From an uncultured Bacilli bacterium (lineage in GTDB: Bacteria; Bacillota_I; Bacilli_A; RF39; UBA660), in NCBI GenBank assembly GCA_934162425.1, contig CAKPIS010000005.1, positions 30,080 to 94,079 on the forward strand: a stretch of 64,000 nucleotides of DNA, written 5' to 3'. The notes below the pieces were generated by a model, which ran no database searches, was not told the origin of the DNA, and saw nothing but the letters and a program-made list of their open reading frames with translations. Shown piece by piece: positions 52,595 to 62,754 of this stretch. Within the stretch, counting starts at the first letter, position 1; each line of letters begins with the position of its first letter. A program made the translations under genes and the position numbers.

Positions 52595-53316
52595 TACTTA
52601 TACCTCCTTATTCCTACTAATAAAATTGATAATATAACATTAACCATGTAATAAGCATTTTTCCAAGCTTTTATAGAAGACTGTCCACCTGTTCTCTCAT
52701 TCATACTAACCGCAACCTCTGAAACACTATAACCTTCTTTTAATAACTCTGCTGTTGTTATAGGTTCTGGATATTCAAGTGGATATTCAATAGAAAATTC
52801 TTTTATTATTTTTTTATTGCATGCCCTAAAACCAGATGTTGTATCATATATTTTTTTATGAGTTACCATTTTAATAAAATTAGATATTAATTTAATTCCA
52901 AGTTGTCTAGCAACCGTTGATTTAAACTTACTAGTTGTTTTATCTATATATCTAGATCCTATTACAAAATCTGCCTTTCCTTTTATAATTGGTTCTATTA
53001 TATTTTTTACGTAATTAATATCATGCTGTCCATCTCCATCAAACTGTACTGCTATATCATATTCATTTTCATAAGCATATTTATATCCAGTTTGAACGGC
53101 TCCACCTATTCCTAAATTATGAATTAAAGTTATGTGAGGTATATTGTTTTCATCAAGAATATTTTCTGTATTATCTCTAGAACCATCATTGATAACAATA
53201 ATATCATAATTTGTTTTATTATCTGTATTATATTTTTTAATTTTATTATATGTATTTAAAATATTTTCCTCTTCATTATAAGCAGGAATTATTAAAAGAA
53301 CTTTTTTATTTTTCAT
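52594..53316 (-). CDS. Family 2 glycosyltransferase (dolichyl-phosphate mannose synthase-like)
   Basis: A 240-residue GT-A enzyme: VLLIIPAYNEEENILNTYNK, VINDGSRDNTENIL near 40 and QFDGDGQHD near 92 with the metal-binding Asp residues, then GSRYIDKTTS and TSGFRACN. It lacks the long C-terminal membrane part of GtrB proteins. ATG at 53316 follows AGAGG; the start at 53322 overlaps the site. Paired with a DUF2304 gene. It probably makes a polyprenyl-phosphate sugar for one of the GT-C enzymes upstream. Confidence 0.86.
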   Translation of the reverse strand: MKNKKVLLIIPAYNEEENILNTYNKIKKYNTDNKTNYDIIVINDGSRDNTENILDENNIPHITLIHNLGIGGAVQTGYKYAYENEYDIAVQFDGDGQHDINYVKNIIEPIIKGKADFVIGSRYIDKTTSKFKSTVARQLGIKLISNFIKMVTHKKIYDTTSGFRACNKKIIKEFSIEYPLEYPEPITTAELLKEGYSVSEVAVSMNERTGGQSSIKAWKNAYYMVNVILSILLVGIRRYK

Positions 53317-53377
53317 ATTCACCTCTTACCACAATTATACAATAAAAAACTTTGTTCTTCAATATCAAGCTCAAATA

Positions 53378-55558
53378 TTATTCTATTGGAATTAATTTAA
53401 TTGAATCACCATTATTTATTATTTTAAACAATGAACTTTCTTTTGCTCTTTCAAAATCATCATATAAAAATTTTGTTTCATTGAAAAACTCATCGTCTTT
53501 AGAATATAAGAAAACATAATCAAATTTATATTTTTTCAAATGTTTTGCCCAAGTTTTTGCAGTAAATCCCCAATCACTTAAATCATCTTCATTCTTTTTT
53601 GTTTTAATTTTCCATCCTATAACAGCTCCTGTTGCATTAGTTTTTCTTGGAAAGCAATAATATCTTGAATACCACATTGCCATTATACCATCTTCTTCTT
53701 GTTGATCTATTACATATATAAAACTATTAGATTCTGTATTTTTATTCACTATTTTTACCTTTTCATTTCTTTGATAATTAATGTTATAGCTTTCGCCTTT
53801 TAATGGATTCATTATAAATTTAAATACACTTGAAAGAGGAATATATAATAGAATAAAAGTCAAAATAATATTTTTAAAAATTAAATTACTATTATCAATT
53901 TTAGAAGATAAGAAAATAATTATTAGAGGCAAAGTAACATTAAACCAATTTAAATATCTACTGAAAGATGCTAATATACTTGCTTCATATACTGACAATG
54001 CATAAAAAATAGATATAACAGTAACCGCAAAAAATAATATATATCCTAATAATAATGGTAAAAATTTTCTTAATGTTTCTTTTATATTAACCTCTATTTT
54101 ATATATTAGAATAAAAATCAATGAAAAATTAATAATTAAAAATTGATATAAGGTTAAATTAATAGGTCCTAAAATAAAATTTGAATCAAAAGAATTAAAA
54201 ACTCTTTTGCAAAAGTTTAAAACATAATCATAATTCAATTTTAGACTCAAATTACCCTTCAATGAATCCGGAAGCAATATGAAGTCATAGTAATCGTTTG
54301 TTATCTTAGACATAAAAAATAAATAAAATTTCCAAATTATTAGAGTTATAAAGATTGAAAAAATAACAGATTTATATTTTTTTATAAAATTACCTATTTT
54401 TTTAAATGGTGCCCCATCTGACTTAATACTTACATTAAACATTTCACTCAAAAATATTATTATTAATGAAATTCCAGAAATAACAAAACCATTTGGCTTT
54501 GAAAGAGTTAAAATAATATATAATAAAATTAATAATTTATCATATCCTTTATTAAATCGCTCATCTTTTAATAAATAATAAACAAATAATGTTGAAGCAA
54601 AAATAATTGAAACGGCCGAATCTGCGTAAAGCGAAAAATATCCATAAACTCCACCAAAAATACAAATTGAAAAAACAGATGAAATAAATATAAATATTTT
54701 AGTAATAATATTATTATTTTTGATGTAATAAAAAATAGGAAGTAAATAAACCATTATAAGCATATTTAAGCCAACATATAAATTATGCTCATTAAATCCC
54801 GTAAATATAGAAACAATATAATGCCACACTGTAAAAATAGGAGGATAATTTCTTGATTTTAACATTATGTCTTGACTTGCTCCAAATTTAGAATAATATA
54901 TAACTGCTTTAGCATCATATGCCCAATGAGAATACTCATCCCAAGAATGAACAAATAAACCTGCACCAAAAAAGATTGCTAAAATCCATAAAAGACTAAA
55001 AATGATAAATCCTGAATCGAAAAAGTTATTTAGTGTGGTTTTAAAAATTTTAGGCTCTTTTTTATATTGTTTTATATAAAAAACTATAATAAAAATTAAT
55101 GATAATATTAAAAAATATTTAAATAGCGATAAAATTCCAAACAATCCAAAAGTAAATGCAATTATTATGATTAAAGAAAAAGATATAGGCAGTGCTATTT
55201 CAAATCTTTTTACTCCTTGCATCATAATAAAAAATGATAATATTAAAAAATAAATGTACAAAATTAAAAATGGATAAGCAACAAAGTCGTTAAAAAAAGT
55301 CTCAGAAAAATTATAGATAATAATAGTTCCAAACATAATCCAAAAATAAATTTTTCGTTTAAATAAATATTTCTTAAATATTATGCATAATGAAAGAACG
55401 AATATACTTATTAATAACGATAGACTAATAAAATTAAAGTTTCCCCTTTCATTAAAGAAAATTTTTTTTGCAAAAAAATTTGCATTAGAAAAAAACAAAA
55501 GAACAACATATGTGGATATTATTTTTATTATATTAGTTAATAAATTTTTTTTATTCAT
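53378..55558 (-). CDS. Large polytopic membrane protein, probable GT-C glycosyltransferase
   Basis: A 726-residue protein with about 14 helices and a soluble C-terminal domain (about 590-725). An acidic motif between helices, HSWDEYSHWAYDAKAV near 205, resembles the catalytic loop of GT-C enzymes that use polyprenyl-phosphate sugars. It could modify the glycan outside the cell, or act as a polymerase. AGAAGGT precedes the ATG. A promoter-like TTGATA, 16 bases, TATAAT lies upstream near 55645-55675. No closer family can be named. Confidence 0.6.
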   Translation of the reverse strand: MNKKNLLTNIIKIISTYVVLLFFSNANFFAKKIFFNERGNFNFISLSLLISIFVLSLCIIFKKYLFKRKIYFWIMFGTIIIYNFSETFFNDFVAYPFLILYIYFLILSFFIMMQGVKRFEIALPISFSLIIIIAFTFGLFGILSLFKYFLILSLIFIIVFYIKQYKKEPKIFKTTLNNFFDSGFIIFSLLWILAIFFGAGLFVHSWDEYSHWAYDAKAVIYYSKFGASQDIMLKSRNYPPIFTVWHYIVSIFTGFNEHNLYVGLNMLIMVYLLPIFYYIKNNNIITKIFIFISSVFSICIFGGVYGYFSLYADSAVSIIFASTLFVYYLLKDERFNKGYDKLLILLYIILTLSKPNGFVISGISLIIIFLSEMFNVSIKSDGAPFKKIGNFIKKYKSVIFSIFITLIIWKFYLFFMSKITNDYYDFILLPDSLKGNLSLKLNYDYVLNFCKRVFNSFDSNFILGPINLTLYQFLIINFSLIFILIYKIEVNIKETLRKFLPLLLGYILFFAVTVISIFYALSVYEASILASFSRYLNWFNVTLPLIIIFLSSKIDNSNLIFKNIILTFILLYIPLSSVFKFIMNPLKGESYNINYQRNEKVKIVNKNTESNSFIYVIDQQEEDGIMAMWYSRYYCFPRKTNATGAVIGWKIKTKKNEDDLSDWGFTAKTWAKHLKKYKFDYVFLYSKDDEFFNETKFLYDDFERAKESSLFKIINNGDSIKLIPIE

Positions 55559-55681
55559 TTTTTACCTTCTTTCTTTTTTACTACGTATTATTATTTTCAT
55601 GACCTGTCTGAACAAAAAAACAATAACATATTATTTTCCAAATGTCATTATATTATAATCTTTTTTACTATCAAAAAAGAT

Positions 55682-57136
55682 TCAAACTCTTTTTTTCTTT
55701 AAAATTTTAGAATAATTTAATATAAACATTAATAATAACCCAAAAAAAGTTAAATAGTTAATATAAACATATCTCAAATCTTGAGCAAGATTTATAGGTA
55801 TTAAAGAAATAGTATTCATTAACATAGGAGTTATAAATAACCATATTTTTTTACCATAAACCTTCTTTGATAATGTGATAGTTATTATTAAACTTAAATA
55901 TAATATAAAAGCAGGTTCATAGAAAATAATAAAAAGTTTATGTAATGATAAATTGATATATTTATCATACAGATTTTTTAAAACTGGAATTTTTGTATTA
56001 ATTTTAGTATATTTAGGTAGATACTTTAACTCCCCAAAACTATAAGTATAAACATAACCATTAATGGAAGAAACTGGATTAAATAATAATGCATCAGATT
56101 TTAAATAATGTTTTATAATTGTGTTAGGATTTTTCATAAGATATTTTAAAAATATTTTTCTAAATTTAGTTTTATTTTTAACTACATATGACTGATCAAG
56201 ACTTTTTGATAAATTTGTATTATTTATTAAATACGGATTATATACTTTTTTCCACTCTTTAATTGGAATTATATTATTTAAAAATTCTAAATCAGATTTA
56301 TCTTTTACATTTTTTTCTCTTAAATGTGACCCCATCATCCACACAAGATAACTGTCAAAAGTTGAACATGAAACTTCTTTTATTTCTTTGTTGTCTTTTT
56401 CATAATTTTTTAAATACATATTTTTAGGTATAAGTATTATTATATATAAAACTATAAAGCTCAATATTGTTAAAAAACTTTTATAAAAATCTTTTTTTAT
56501 TATAAGTCTTTTTTTATATTTTATAAATTCAATAAAATAAAAAATAAATAATATTAATAACGAAACAATAATACCATTATGTCTATAACTAAATGCTAGT
56601 TGTAATATTATTCCTAATGAAATATATTTAGAATTAGATAATTTATAATCATTATTTGCCCATGAAAATATAAATATACCTATTAAAAATAAATAATCAG
56701 TATAAATAACATCTTTCCATAAGGTTATATTATAAATTCCAATTAATGGAACTAAACAAAGTATTATAGTAAATAACATTTTTATAATATTTTCATGTTT
56801 TAAATTCAATTTTAAGGAATTACAAAAATAAGCCCAAATACTTGAAAATAATATGATTTGAAAAATAATTATCATAGTTATACTATTACATATTTTTGAC
56901 AATAAATACATGAAATAAGTACTAAAAAAAGGATGTGCATTATTTATAATACCACTTTGTACCTGTTGCCATTGATAGTTTCCATCATATGTAAATACAC
57001 CAGGATAATAAATAAAATAAGTCAACAATAAAATAATAAATGATAAAGAAAAACATATAAAAAACATATTGTTTTTTATAATAAACTGTTTTATTTTTTT
57101 GAAATTTTTTTGTACTTCATTATTATATTTTCTCAT
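55682..57136 (-). CDS. Polytopic membrane protein (DUF6020-like), probable GT-C or polymerase
   Basis: A 484-residue protein with about ten helices. An early extracellular loop reads YYPGVFTYDGNYQWQQVQSG followed by NAHPFFSTYFMYLL, and a later loop has RHNGIIVSLL; these match uncharacterised DUF6020-type proteins of Bacillota glycan loci. The Asp-rich loop suggests a GT-C enzyme. It overlaps the CDP-glycerol transferase gene by 14 bases. Function uncertain: sugar transfer from a lipid carrier or chain polymerisation. Confidence 0.6.
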   Translation of the reverse strand: MRKYNNEVQKNFKKIKQFIIKNNMFFICFSLSFIILLLTYFIYYPGVFTYDGNYQWQQVQSGIINNAHPFFSTYFMYLLSKICNSITMIIIFQIILFSSIWAYFCNSLKLNLKHENIIKMLFTIILCLVPLIGIYNITLWKDVIYTDYLFLIGIFIFSWANNDYKLSNSKYISLGIILQLAFSYRHNGIIVSLLILFIFYFIEFIKYKKRLIIKKDFYKSFLTILSFIVLYIIILIPKNMYLKNYEKDNKEIKEVSCSTFDSYLVWMMGSHLREKNVKDKSDLEFLNNIIPIKEWKKVYNPYLINNTNLSKSLDQSYVVKNKTKFRKIFLKYLMKNPNTIIKHYLKSDALLFNPVSSINGYVYTYSFGELKYLPKYTKINTKIPVLKNLYDKYINLSLHKLFIIFYEPAFILYLSLIITITLSKKVYGKKIWLFITPMLMNTISLIPINLAQDLRYVYINYLTFFGLLLMFILNYSKILKKKRV

Positions 57137-58448
57137 TTTTACTTTTCCTTACTATATTGCTTACTTTTTTCATGATTTTATAACTTCTAGAAAATTTAAT
57201 ACTTGCAAGTTCTTGTTCTTTTTCCTTTAAGTATTCTATTCTTTCATTTTGATAACTAATTTGATCATCTTTTTCTTTTATTATCTTTTCATATTTTTTT
57301 CTTAAAGGAACAAATCTTTTTACTCTATTACTTATCAAGTTTCCATCAAATATATAATCACATATTTCTTTACATCCACCATCTTTTAGATTACCGAAAA
57401 TAAGTTTTTTATTAATTGCTACTTTGCAATGATTAATATTGCTATCTATCTTCTTTATTAATTCTTTATAAGATAAGCAATACTCTTTTTCTGTCCAAAA
57501 ATCATAATCATCAAAAATTATACCTCTATTATTTTTGTATTCTTCTAAATCTGTTGCTATATAAATTACAGGCTTATCTAAAAAAGAAAATTCAGTTCCT
57601 ACAGAGGAATAATCAGTTATTAAAATATCCGCAGCATTTAAAATGTTGTTAACATCTAAATTATGTTTGTTAAGCATATCATTATCAATATTTAAGATAT
57701 TTTCATTTTCTATTTTGACATAATTAAATTCATCACTTGGATGTCTTTTTATGCATAATAAATAATTATTTTCTTTTAAGTATTTAATTAATTCTTCTTC
57801 TTTATATGGTAATAAATTAAATATATTTTTTTCATTTAGTGAACCATCTTTACTTCTACCGCAACCAATTTTAAATGTTGGCATATAATAAATTATTTTT
57901 TTATATTTATATACATTCTTATTTAATACTAAAGATAAATTTTTTTTACCCTCTGAATATTTTATGTCATTTAAAAGTGGTAATCCAAGCGATAAAATTC
58001 TTCTAGAATCAATATTAAACAGTGAAGAATATATTACTTTCCACATACCTGATGGTACTATCAAATAATCTATATTTTCTCTTAAAGAATTATACCATTC
58101 TTCATCTTCTTTACTAAGATTTTTCATTAAAAATCCTATGGGTTTAGGACCTATTCCATGCCACAATTCTATATATATTGAATTTTTAGCTTTTTCTTTA
58201 TCTCCAGTTAAATTAGCATGAGTAGTAAAAAAAACGTTAGTTTTAGAAATATATTTTTTAAATTCATCTGTCCCGATTAATATTGCATTTATATTTTTTT
58301 CTTTAAGTAACTGCACTGTTTCTTCATTATATACAATCCATGTATAATTCATATTATCCTTATATCTTTTAACCATATATTCATATAATGATTTTGCATT
58401 ACCAGCAAAATCAGGAAAACTACAAAAAGTAATGTTTAACTTATTCAT
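57123..58448 (-). CDS. CDP-glycerol glycerophosphotransferase family protein (TagB/TagF-like)
   Basis: A 441-residue enzyme of the family that adds glycerol phosphate (or ribitol phosphate) units to teichoic acids. Signatures: LWHGIGPKPIGF near 95, the His acceptor base region, DYLIVPSGMWKVIYSSLF near 128, KRHPSDEFN near 238 and ILITDYSSVGTEFSFLDKPV near 277, where Asp/Ser contact the donor. A C-terminal coiled coil (about 395-440, ending SRSYKIMKKVSNIV) resembles tails of wall-glycan enzymes. GGAGG sets the ATG. It shows that a phosphopolyol is part of the glycan made here. Confidence 0.88.
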   Translation of the reverse strand: MNKLNITFCSFPDFAGNAKSLYEYMVKRYKDNMNYTWIVYNEETVQLLKEKNINAILIGTDEFKKYISKTNVFFTTHANLTGDKEKAKNSIYIELWHGIGPKPIGFLMKNLSKEDEEWYNSLRENIDYLIVPSGMWKVIYSSLFNIDSRRILSLGLPLLNDIKYSEGKKNLSLVLNKNVYKYKKIIYYMPTFKIGCGRSKDGSLNEKNIFNLLPYKEEELIKYLKENNYLLCIKRHPSDEFNYVKIENENILNIDNDMLNKHNLDVNNILNAADILITDYSSVGTEFSFLDKPVIYIATDLEEYKNNRGIIFDDYDFWTEKEYCLSYKELIKKIDSNINHCKVAINKKLIFGNLKDGGCKEICDYIFDGNLISNRVKRFVPLRKKYEKIIKEKDDQISYQNERIEYLKEKEQELASIKFSRSYKIMKKVSNIVRKSKNEKI

Positions 58449-58462
58449 TTTTCCTCCAAAAA

Positions 58463-59344
58463 TTATAACTTCTTATATTCTTCTAGTATTTTTTTATAAT
58501 TTTCTCTAACAAAGTTAATCTTAGATGCTATTTCATTTATATCATCATCGCTTTTTATAACTAAGTGTTCTTTTAGATATTTATTATTATCAAAAAAGTC
58601 TGTATTTCCAACTATACAAGGTATTCCTTTATTAAAACTTTTTATGATAAGTTCATTATTAGTATTGGTAAAATTAACATATAAATTAACAAAATTATCA
58701 CTCATAACTTCATCAATATTTTCTTTTATTTCGCACTTTAAATCAAAAAATCTAATAAATTCTTTAGTAGCTTTCATAACACTTAAAAATTTGCACACAT
58801 CATAATCTATAAACTTAATAGATGCTAGTTGATTGTAAAAGTTATTATTAGGATCAAAATCATCACTTAAAATGCCTATTGATTTTGATTTTATTTTACC
58901 TATCTTTATATTTTTTTTAGGTAAAGTAAGTTCAATATATTCACATTCATATCCTGCGTTTTTAAAAACCTTTTCACAGTCCTTTGACACACATCCGATT
59001 GATTTTATTAAACTTCTATCATAATATTCAAATATAGTTTGTATTGCATACCTAACCCCAGAATTGGATAAATTAGAAAAAGAATCAATAAATATCCAAC
59101 ATACCTCTATTTTCTTTTTTAATCTTGGAAGTATATATCTATACCAATCACTATTACCAACTAAATAAATTTTTTCTATTTTAGAGTTATTTATTAAATT
59201 TACTATTTCTTCGTTTTCTTCTTCATCATTTATTTTTATTACATTTCCTAATGTATAATTTATGCTATCATAAAACTTATAATCACAAAATGGTAAAAAT
59301 GTAATAGTTTTTTTATTATTATATTTTTTAATTTCTTCTATCAT
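58463..59344 (-). CDS. Degenerate GT-B paralogue of the next gene's C-terminal half
   Basis: A 293-residue protein of GT-B type. Its C-terminal part aligns with the second half of the 59354-61150 product: SIGILSDDFDPNNNFYNQLA against VIGLYAAKKDDWRKNLFAQI, and NLYVNFTNTNNELIIKSFNK against NLYVTFSECAPMLPIESLEV. The acidic donor-site residues of the homologue (Glu in SEC and PIES) are replaced. It may be an inactive partner subunit or have another specificity. GAGGT precedes the ATG, with 9 bases to the previous gene. Confidence 0.6.
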   Translation of the reverse strand: MIEEIKKYNNKKTITFLPFCDYKFYDSINYTLGNVIKINDEEENEEIVNLINNSKIEKIYLVGNSDWYRYILPRLKKKIEVCWIFIDSFSNLSNSGVRYAIQTIFEYYDRSLIKSIGCVSKDCEKVFKNAGYECEYIELTLPKKNIKIGKIKSKSIGILSDDFDPNNNFYNQLASIKFIDYDVCKFLSVMKATKEFIRFFDLKCEIKENIDEVMSDNFVNLYVNFTNTNNELIIKSFNKGIPCIVGNTDFFDNNKYLKEHLVIKSDDDINEIASKINFVRENYKKILEEYKKL

Positions 59345-59353
59345 ATTTATACC

Positions 59354-61150
59354 TCACATTTCTATAAATTCCTTAGCACTTGTTATACTATTTTTATCAT
59401 TTTCTTTTTTCCAAACTTTATAATCTTTTAATATTTCTTTTTCATTTTTCATACAAAGTTTTATTTTTTCTGCAATTGAAATAGGACTTTCTTCATTATC
59501 TACTACTAAATATTTTTCTAAGGAAGTATCTTTAAAATAATGATGGTTATTACCCGTTAAACAAATAGTACCAACTTCTAAACTTTCAATAGGAAGCATT
59601 GGAGCACATTCTGAAAAAGTTACATATAAATTCATTGTATTTTTAGCCATTCTTTTTAAAAGTTCTTCTCTTGGAATTGCTTTATCTACTCCTGTTACTT
59701 TTAAACCTAATTGTTCTGCAAATGTGGCAGCTTCATAATCCATTGGAATAATATCAATAGTTGCATTTTTTATTAATGAAACAGCTGCTATTTGTGCAAA
59801 CAAATTCTTTCTCCAATCATCTTTTTTAGCAGCATACAATCCAATAACAGGATTTTTAGGACTTTCATGTTTAATTTTTTTAGGTAATATAACATTATTC
59901 ATTATAAATTTAGTTTTAATACCTAAATTTTCATAAAATTTAACAAGTGATTCTTTACATGTGCCAAAAACAGAGATTGTACCATCTTTACACATTTCAA
60001 TTAGCTCTAGATTTCTTTGCCATCCATAAGGTTCTGAAACTTGTGAAATACTTCCATGCCAAAATACCTTTATTTTTACGTCTGGATTTTTTTGTTTTAA
60101 ATAATATGCTAATTCTTTCCATCCTAAGCACATAGCACTAAATACAACCTGCGTTATATTTTGACTTAATATCAAATCGCCAAAATCTTTTATATCCTTT
60201 TTTCTATAAAATTCACCGCATGGAACTCTATTAGAATCAAATAGCTCAATTGTTGCACTAGTAATTCCAAGCCAGTTAGGATTATGCATAACTATATAAT
60301 CATTTTTAATTTTACTTAATGCTTTCTTTGCATTTGAAATATCTTCTTGGTATTTTCCCTTATTTAAATATGTATATTTAAAATATTTAGCTGGTTTAAG
60401 GAAAATTTTCTTTAAAACTGTACCACCTAAATGTCTAACCTTTTTATACAAATTAGCTACTTTGCTAATGTTTTTTTCTCCAAAAGTTCTATTTAATTTA
60501 ACTCTAAATTTTTCTTTTTTACCAAACCAACTTGCATCAAAATAGTGTATCATGCAAGTATTTTCTGTAAAAACATTATCTTTAAAATTAAATGATAGTG
60601 GATAGAAATACTCTCTAGGATAAACAGTTATACCATGACTTAGTTCTTGTATTTCATTTGATGTATGATCAAATCCCATTGTATTTAAAATTCTTGTCAT
60701 TATTCTAGGTATACTCATTTTAAACATATTATTTAAATCAAAATGTTCTTGACTATTATAAAAATCTAACATTTTTTTTGCGAAATATGTTTTTGGTTTT
60801 GATGCTCCCCAAACTGCTGAATTAACCATAAATGAATCTTCTAGACCTAAAAAAGTCTCTTTATCTAATAAAAAATCTATTGGTTTTGTAACTAACATAT
60901 CAGTATCAAAATAAATACCACCCATATTATATATAGCAACTGTTCTAGCATAATCTGCAACAAATGCCCACTTTTTATTTTCGTAAGCTTCTTTAATAAA
61001 TGGGCAAGCATTTAAATCAACGTTATTTTCATTCCATTCTATTATTTCATAATCAGGAAGATATTTTTTCCAACTTTCAATGCATTTTTTAGCTAGTTTA
61101 GGTAATGGATTACCACCAAACCAACAATAATGTATATATTTACTTTTCAT
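59354..61150 (-). CDS. Fused glycosyltransferase: GT32-type domain plus GT-B domain
   Basis: A 598-residue protein. The N-terminal part (about 1-240) is a GT32/capsular sugar transferase: IHYCWFGGNPLPKLAKKCIE at the start, KWAFVADYARTVAIYNMGG near 70 and the FDTDMLV DXD metal site near 92. The C-terminal part (about 280-595) is a GT-B domain with IGLYAAKKDDWRKNLFAQI and FSECAPMLPIESLEVG. It can add two sugars in sequence, or the second half may bind the acceptor. GGAGG sets the ATG. It follows tagH by 10 bases. Confidence 0.83.
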   Translation of the reverse strand: MKSKYIHYCWFGGNPLPKLAKKCIESWKKYLPDYEIIEWNENNVDLNACPFIKEAYENKKWAFVADYARTVAIYNMGGIYFDTDMLVTKPIDFLLDKETFLGLEDSFMVNSAVWGASKPKTYFAKKMLDFYNSQEHFDLNNMFKMSIPRIMTRILNTMGFDHTSNEIQELSHGITVYPREYFYPLSFNFKDNVFTENTCMIHYFDASWFGKKEKFRVKLNRTFGEKNISKVANLYKKVRHLGGTVLKKIFLKPAKYFKYTYLNKGKYQEDISNAKKALSKIKNDYIVMHNPNWLGITSATIELFDSNRVPCGEFYRKKDIKDFGDLILSQNITQVVFSAMCLGWKELAYYLKQKNPDVKIKVFWHGSISQVSEPYGWQRNLELIEMCKDGTISVFGTCKESLVKFYENLGIKTKFIMNNVILPKKIKHESPKNPVIGLYAAKKDDWRKNLFAQIAAVSLIKNATIDIIPMDYEAATFAEQLGLKVTGVDKAIPREELLKRMAKNTMNLYVTFSECAPMLPIESLEVGTICLTGNNHHYFKDTSLEKYLVVDNEESPISIAEKIKLCMKNEKEILKDYKVWKKENDKNSITSAKEFIEM

Positions 61151-61160
61151 AATTCCTCCA

Positions 61161-61898
61161 CTATTTCATTTGTGTATTATAGTATTCTTCACATATTTTT
61201 TTTGTTTCACCCATTTTTATCATTTTTCCATGTTCTATCCAAACAACTTTATCACATAATTCTTTAATAGAGTTTAAAGAGTGTGATACGTATAAAACAG
61301 TAGTACCACCTTTTATCATTTCTAGCATTTTATTTTTACTTTTTTCTTGAAATTTTATATCTCCTACCGACAATATTTCATCAACAATTAATATCTCAGG
61401 ATTAACAACTGTTGCAATAGAAAATGCTAATTTTGCTGTCATACCTGATGAAAAGTTTTTAACTGGTACATCTAAAAAGTCTTTAAGTTCGGAAAATTCA
61501 ACAATTTCATCAAATTTACTTTCTATAAATTGTTTAGAATAACCTAATATTGCACCATTTAAAAATATATTTTCTCTAGCTGTTAATTCTGAATCAAATC
61601 CTGCTCCAAGTTCAATCATAGGAGATATAACACCATTTACTGTAACTTTTCCTTCTGTAGGTTTCATAACACCACTAACTATTTTTAGAAGTGTTGATTT
61701 ACCCGCTCCATTGCTTCCTATTAATCCAACAACTTCACCTTTTTTTATTTCAAAACTAATATCTTGAAGTGCCCAAAAATATTCTTTTTTCTTTTTCTTA
61801 TGTTTAAAACTAAAGAAATTAACAAAAGCTTGTTTTATTGAAAAATTCTTTTCTATGCCTAAATTAAACTTCATAGATACATTTTCTAACTTAATCAT
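61161..61898 (-). CDS. tagH: ABC transporter ATP-binding protein for polysaccharide/teichoic acid export (TagH/Wzt family)
   Basis: A 245-residue ATPase: Walker A GLIGSNGAGKSTLLK near 78, signature FSSGMTAKLAFSIA near 150, Walker B PEILIVDEILSVGD near 172 and the switch His in YVSHSLNSI near 205. An extra N-terminal piece (FSIKQAFVNFFSFKHKKKKK) is typical of TagH/Wzt. It powers export of finished lipid-linked polymers by TagG. It lacks the C-terminal carbohydrate-binding domain of some Wzt proteins. AGGAGG sets the ATG. Confidence 0.93.
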   Translation of the reverse strand: MIKLENVSMKFNLGIEKNFSIKQAFVNFFSFKHKKKKKEYFWALQDISFEIKKGEVVGLIGSNGAGKSTLLKIVSGVMKPTEGKVTVNGVISPMIELGAGFDSELTARENIFLNGAILGYSKQFIESKFDEIVEFSELKDFLDVPVKNFSSGMTAKLAFSIATVVNPEILIVDEILSVGDIKFQEKSKNKMLEMIKGGTTVLYVSHSLNSIKELCDKVVWIEHGKMIKMGETKKICEEYYNTQMK

Positions 61899-61907
61899 AG
61901 TAACCTC

Positions 61908-62723
61908 CTATATATAGTAAACAAATTTATCTTGATTTTTCTTAAATACTATTCCACCTATTAAAAGTGCTAAAATAGCATAACCTGTTATTGATATTAA
62001 GCCTATAGCAGATGGACATTTTCCATATAATACTATTTGTCTTGCAGAATTTAAGAACTGATAAAGAGGATTTATTTTAAATAACATTTGAATCTTAGCC
62101 GGTATTATACTTATATCATAGAATACAGGAGTAACATAGTTCCATATCATTATAACTATTCCATATATATAAAATACATCTCTTAAAAATACAGATACGC
62201 AAGATAAAAAAAGTCCTACACCAACTGTGAATAAAAACATACATAGAAAAACATATGGTAACAATAAAAAATATATATTAAAGTGACAAGTATATTGTCC
62301 TAGTCCAAAGTATGATAAACCAATCATTCCTAGCCAAGGAATAAGAGTTAATAAAAAGTTTATGCCAACAAATAAACATTTTGCAATTGGAAATATATAT
62401 TTTGGAATATATACTTTATTAATTAAAGAAAAATTGTCTACAACTGATGTCATAGCATTACTTGAAGCCTCGTTAAAATAGTTAAACATAATAATACCTG
62501 TCATTAAGTATACTAAAAAATTAGCTCCCTCTACTCTAACTCTAAACATTTGTGAAAAAACAACAGCCATTACTGCCATCATAAGTATCGGATATAATAA
62601 ACTCCAAACCACTCCAAGCACACTTCTTTTATATTTAACTTTAAAATCTCTTGAAATTAACTGAGTCATTAAAAACCAGTAATGTTTAAAATTAATAATT
62701 ATATTATTCATTTTTTTTATCAT
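61908..62723 (-). CDS. tagG: ABC-2 type permease for polysaccharide/teichoic acid export (TagG/Wzm family)
   Basis: A 271-residue protein with six helices. The family start is present: LISRDFKVKYKRSVLGVVWS near 22, then FRVRVEGANFLVYLMTGII and the end QIVLYGKCPS. With TagH it exports wall polymers. ATG at 62723 follows AGAGGTG; the GTG at 62732 is inside that site. It is the first gene of the operon that runs to 52256. Confidence 0.93.
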   Translation of the reverse strand: MIKKMNNIIINFKHYWFLMTQLISRDFKVKYKRSVLGVVWSLLYPILMMAVMAVVFSQMFRVRVEGANFLVYLMTGIIMFNYFNEASSNAMTSVVDNFSLINKVYIPKYIFPIAKCLFVGINFLLTLIPWLGMIGLSYFGLGQYTCHFNIYFLLLPYVFLCMFLFTVGVGLFLSCVSVFLRDVFYIYGIVIMIWNYVTPVFYDISIIPAKIQMLFKINPLYQFLNSARQIVLYGKCPSAIGLISITGYAILALLIGGIVFKKNQDKFVYYI

Positions 62724-62754
62724 ATAAAACACCTCTATAATCTTTATATATTTA

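Noticed and set aside
53378..57136. Calling the 726- or 484-residue membrane protein a Wzy polymerase
   Set aside because: Neither shows a clear Wzy signature; acidic loops fit GT-C enzymes better, so only a general call is given.
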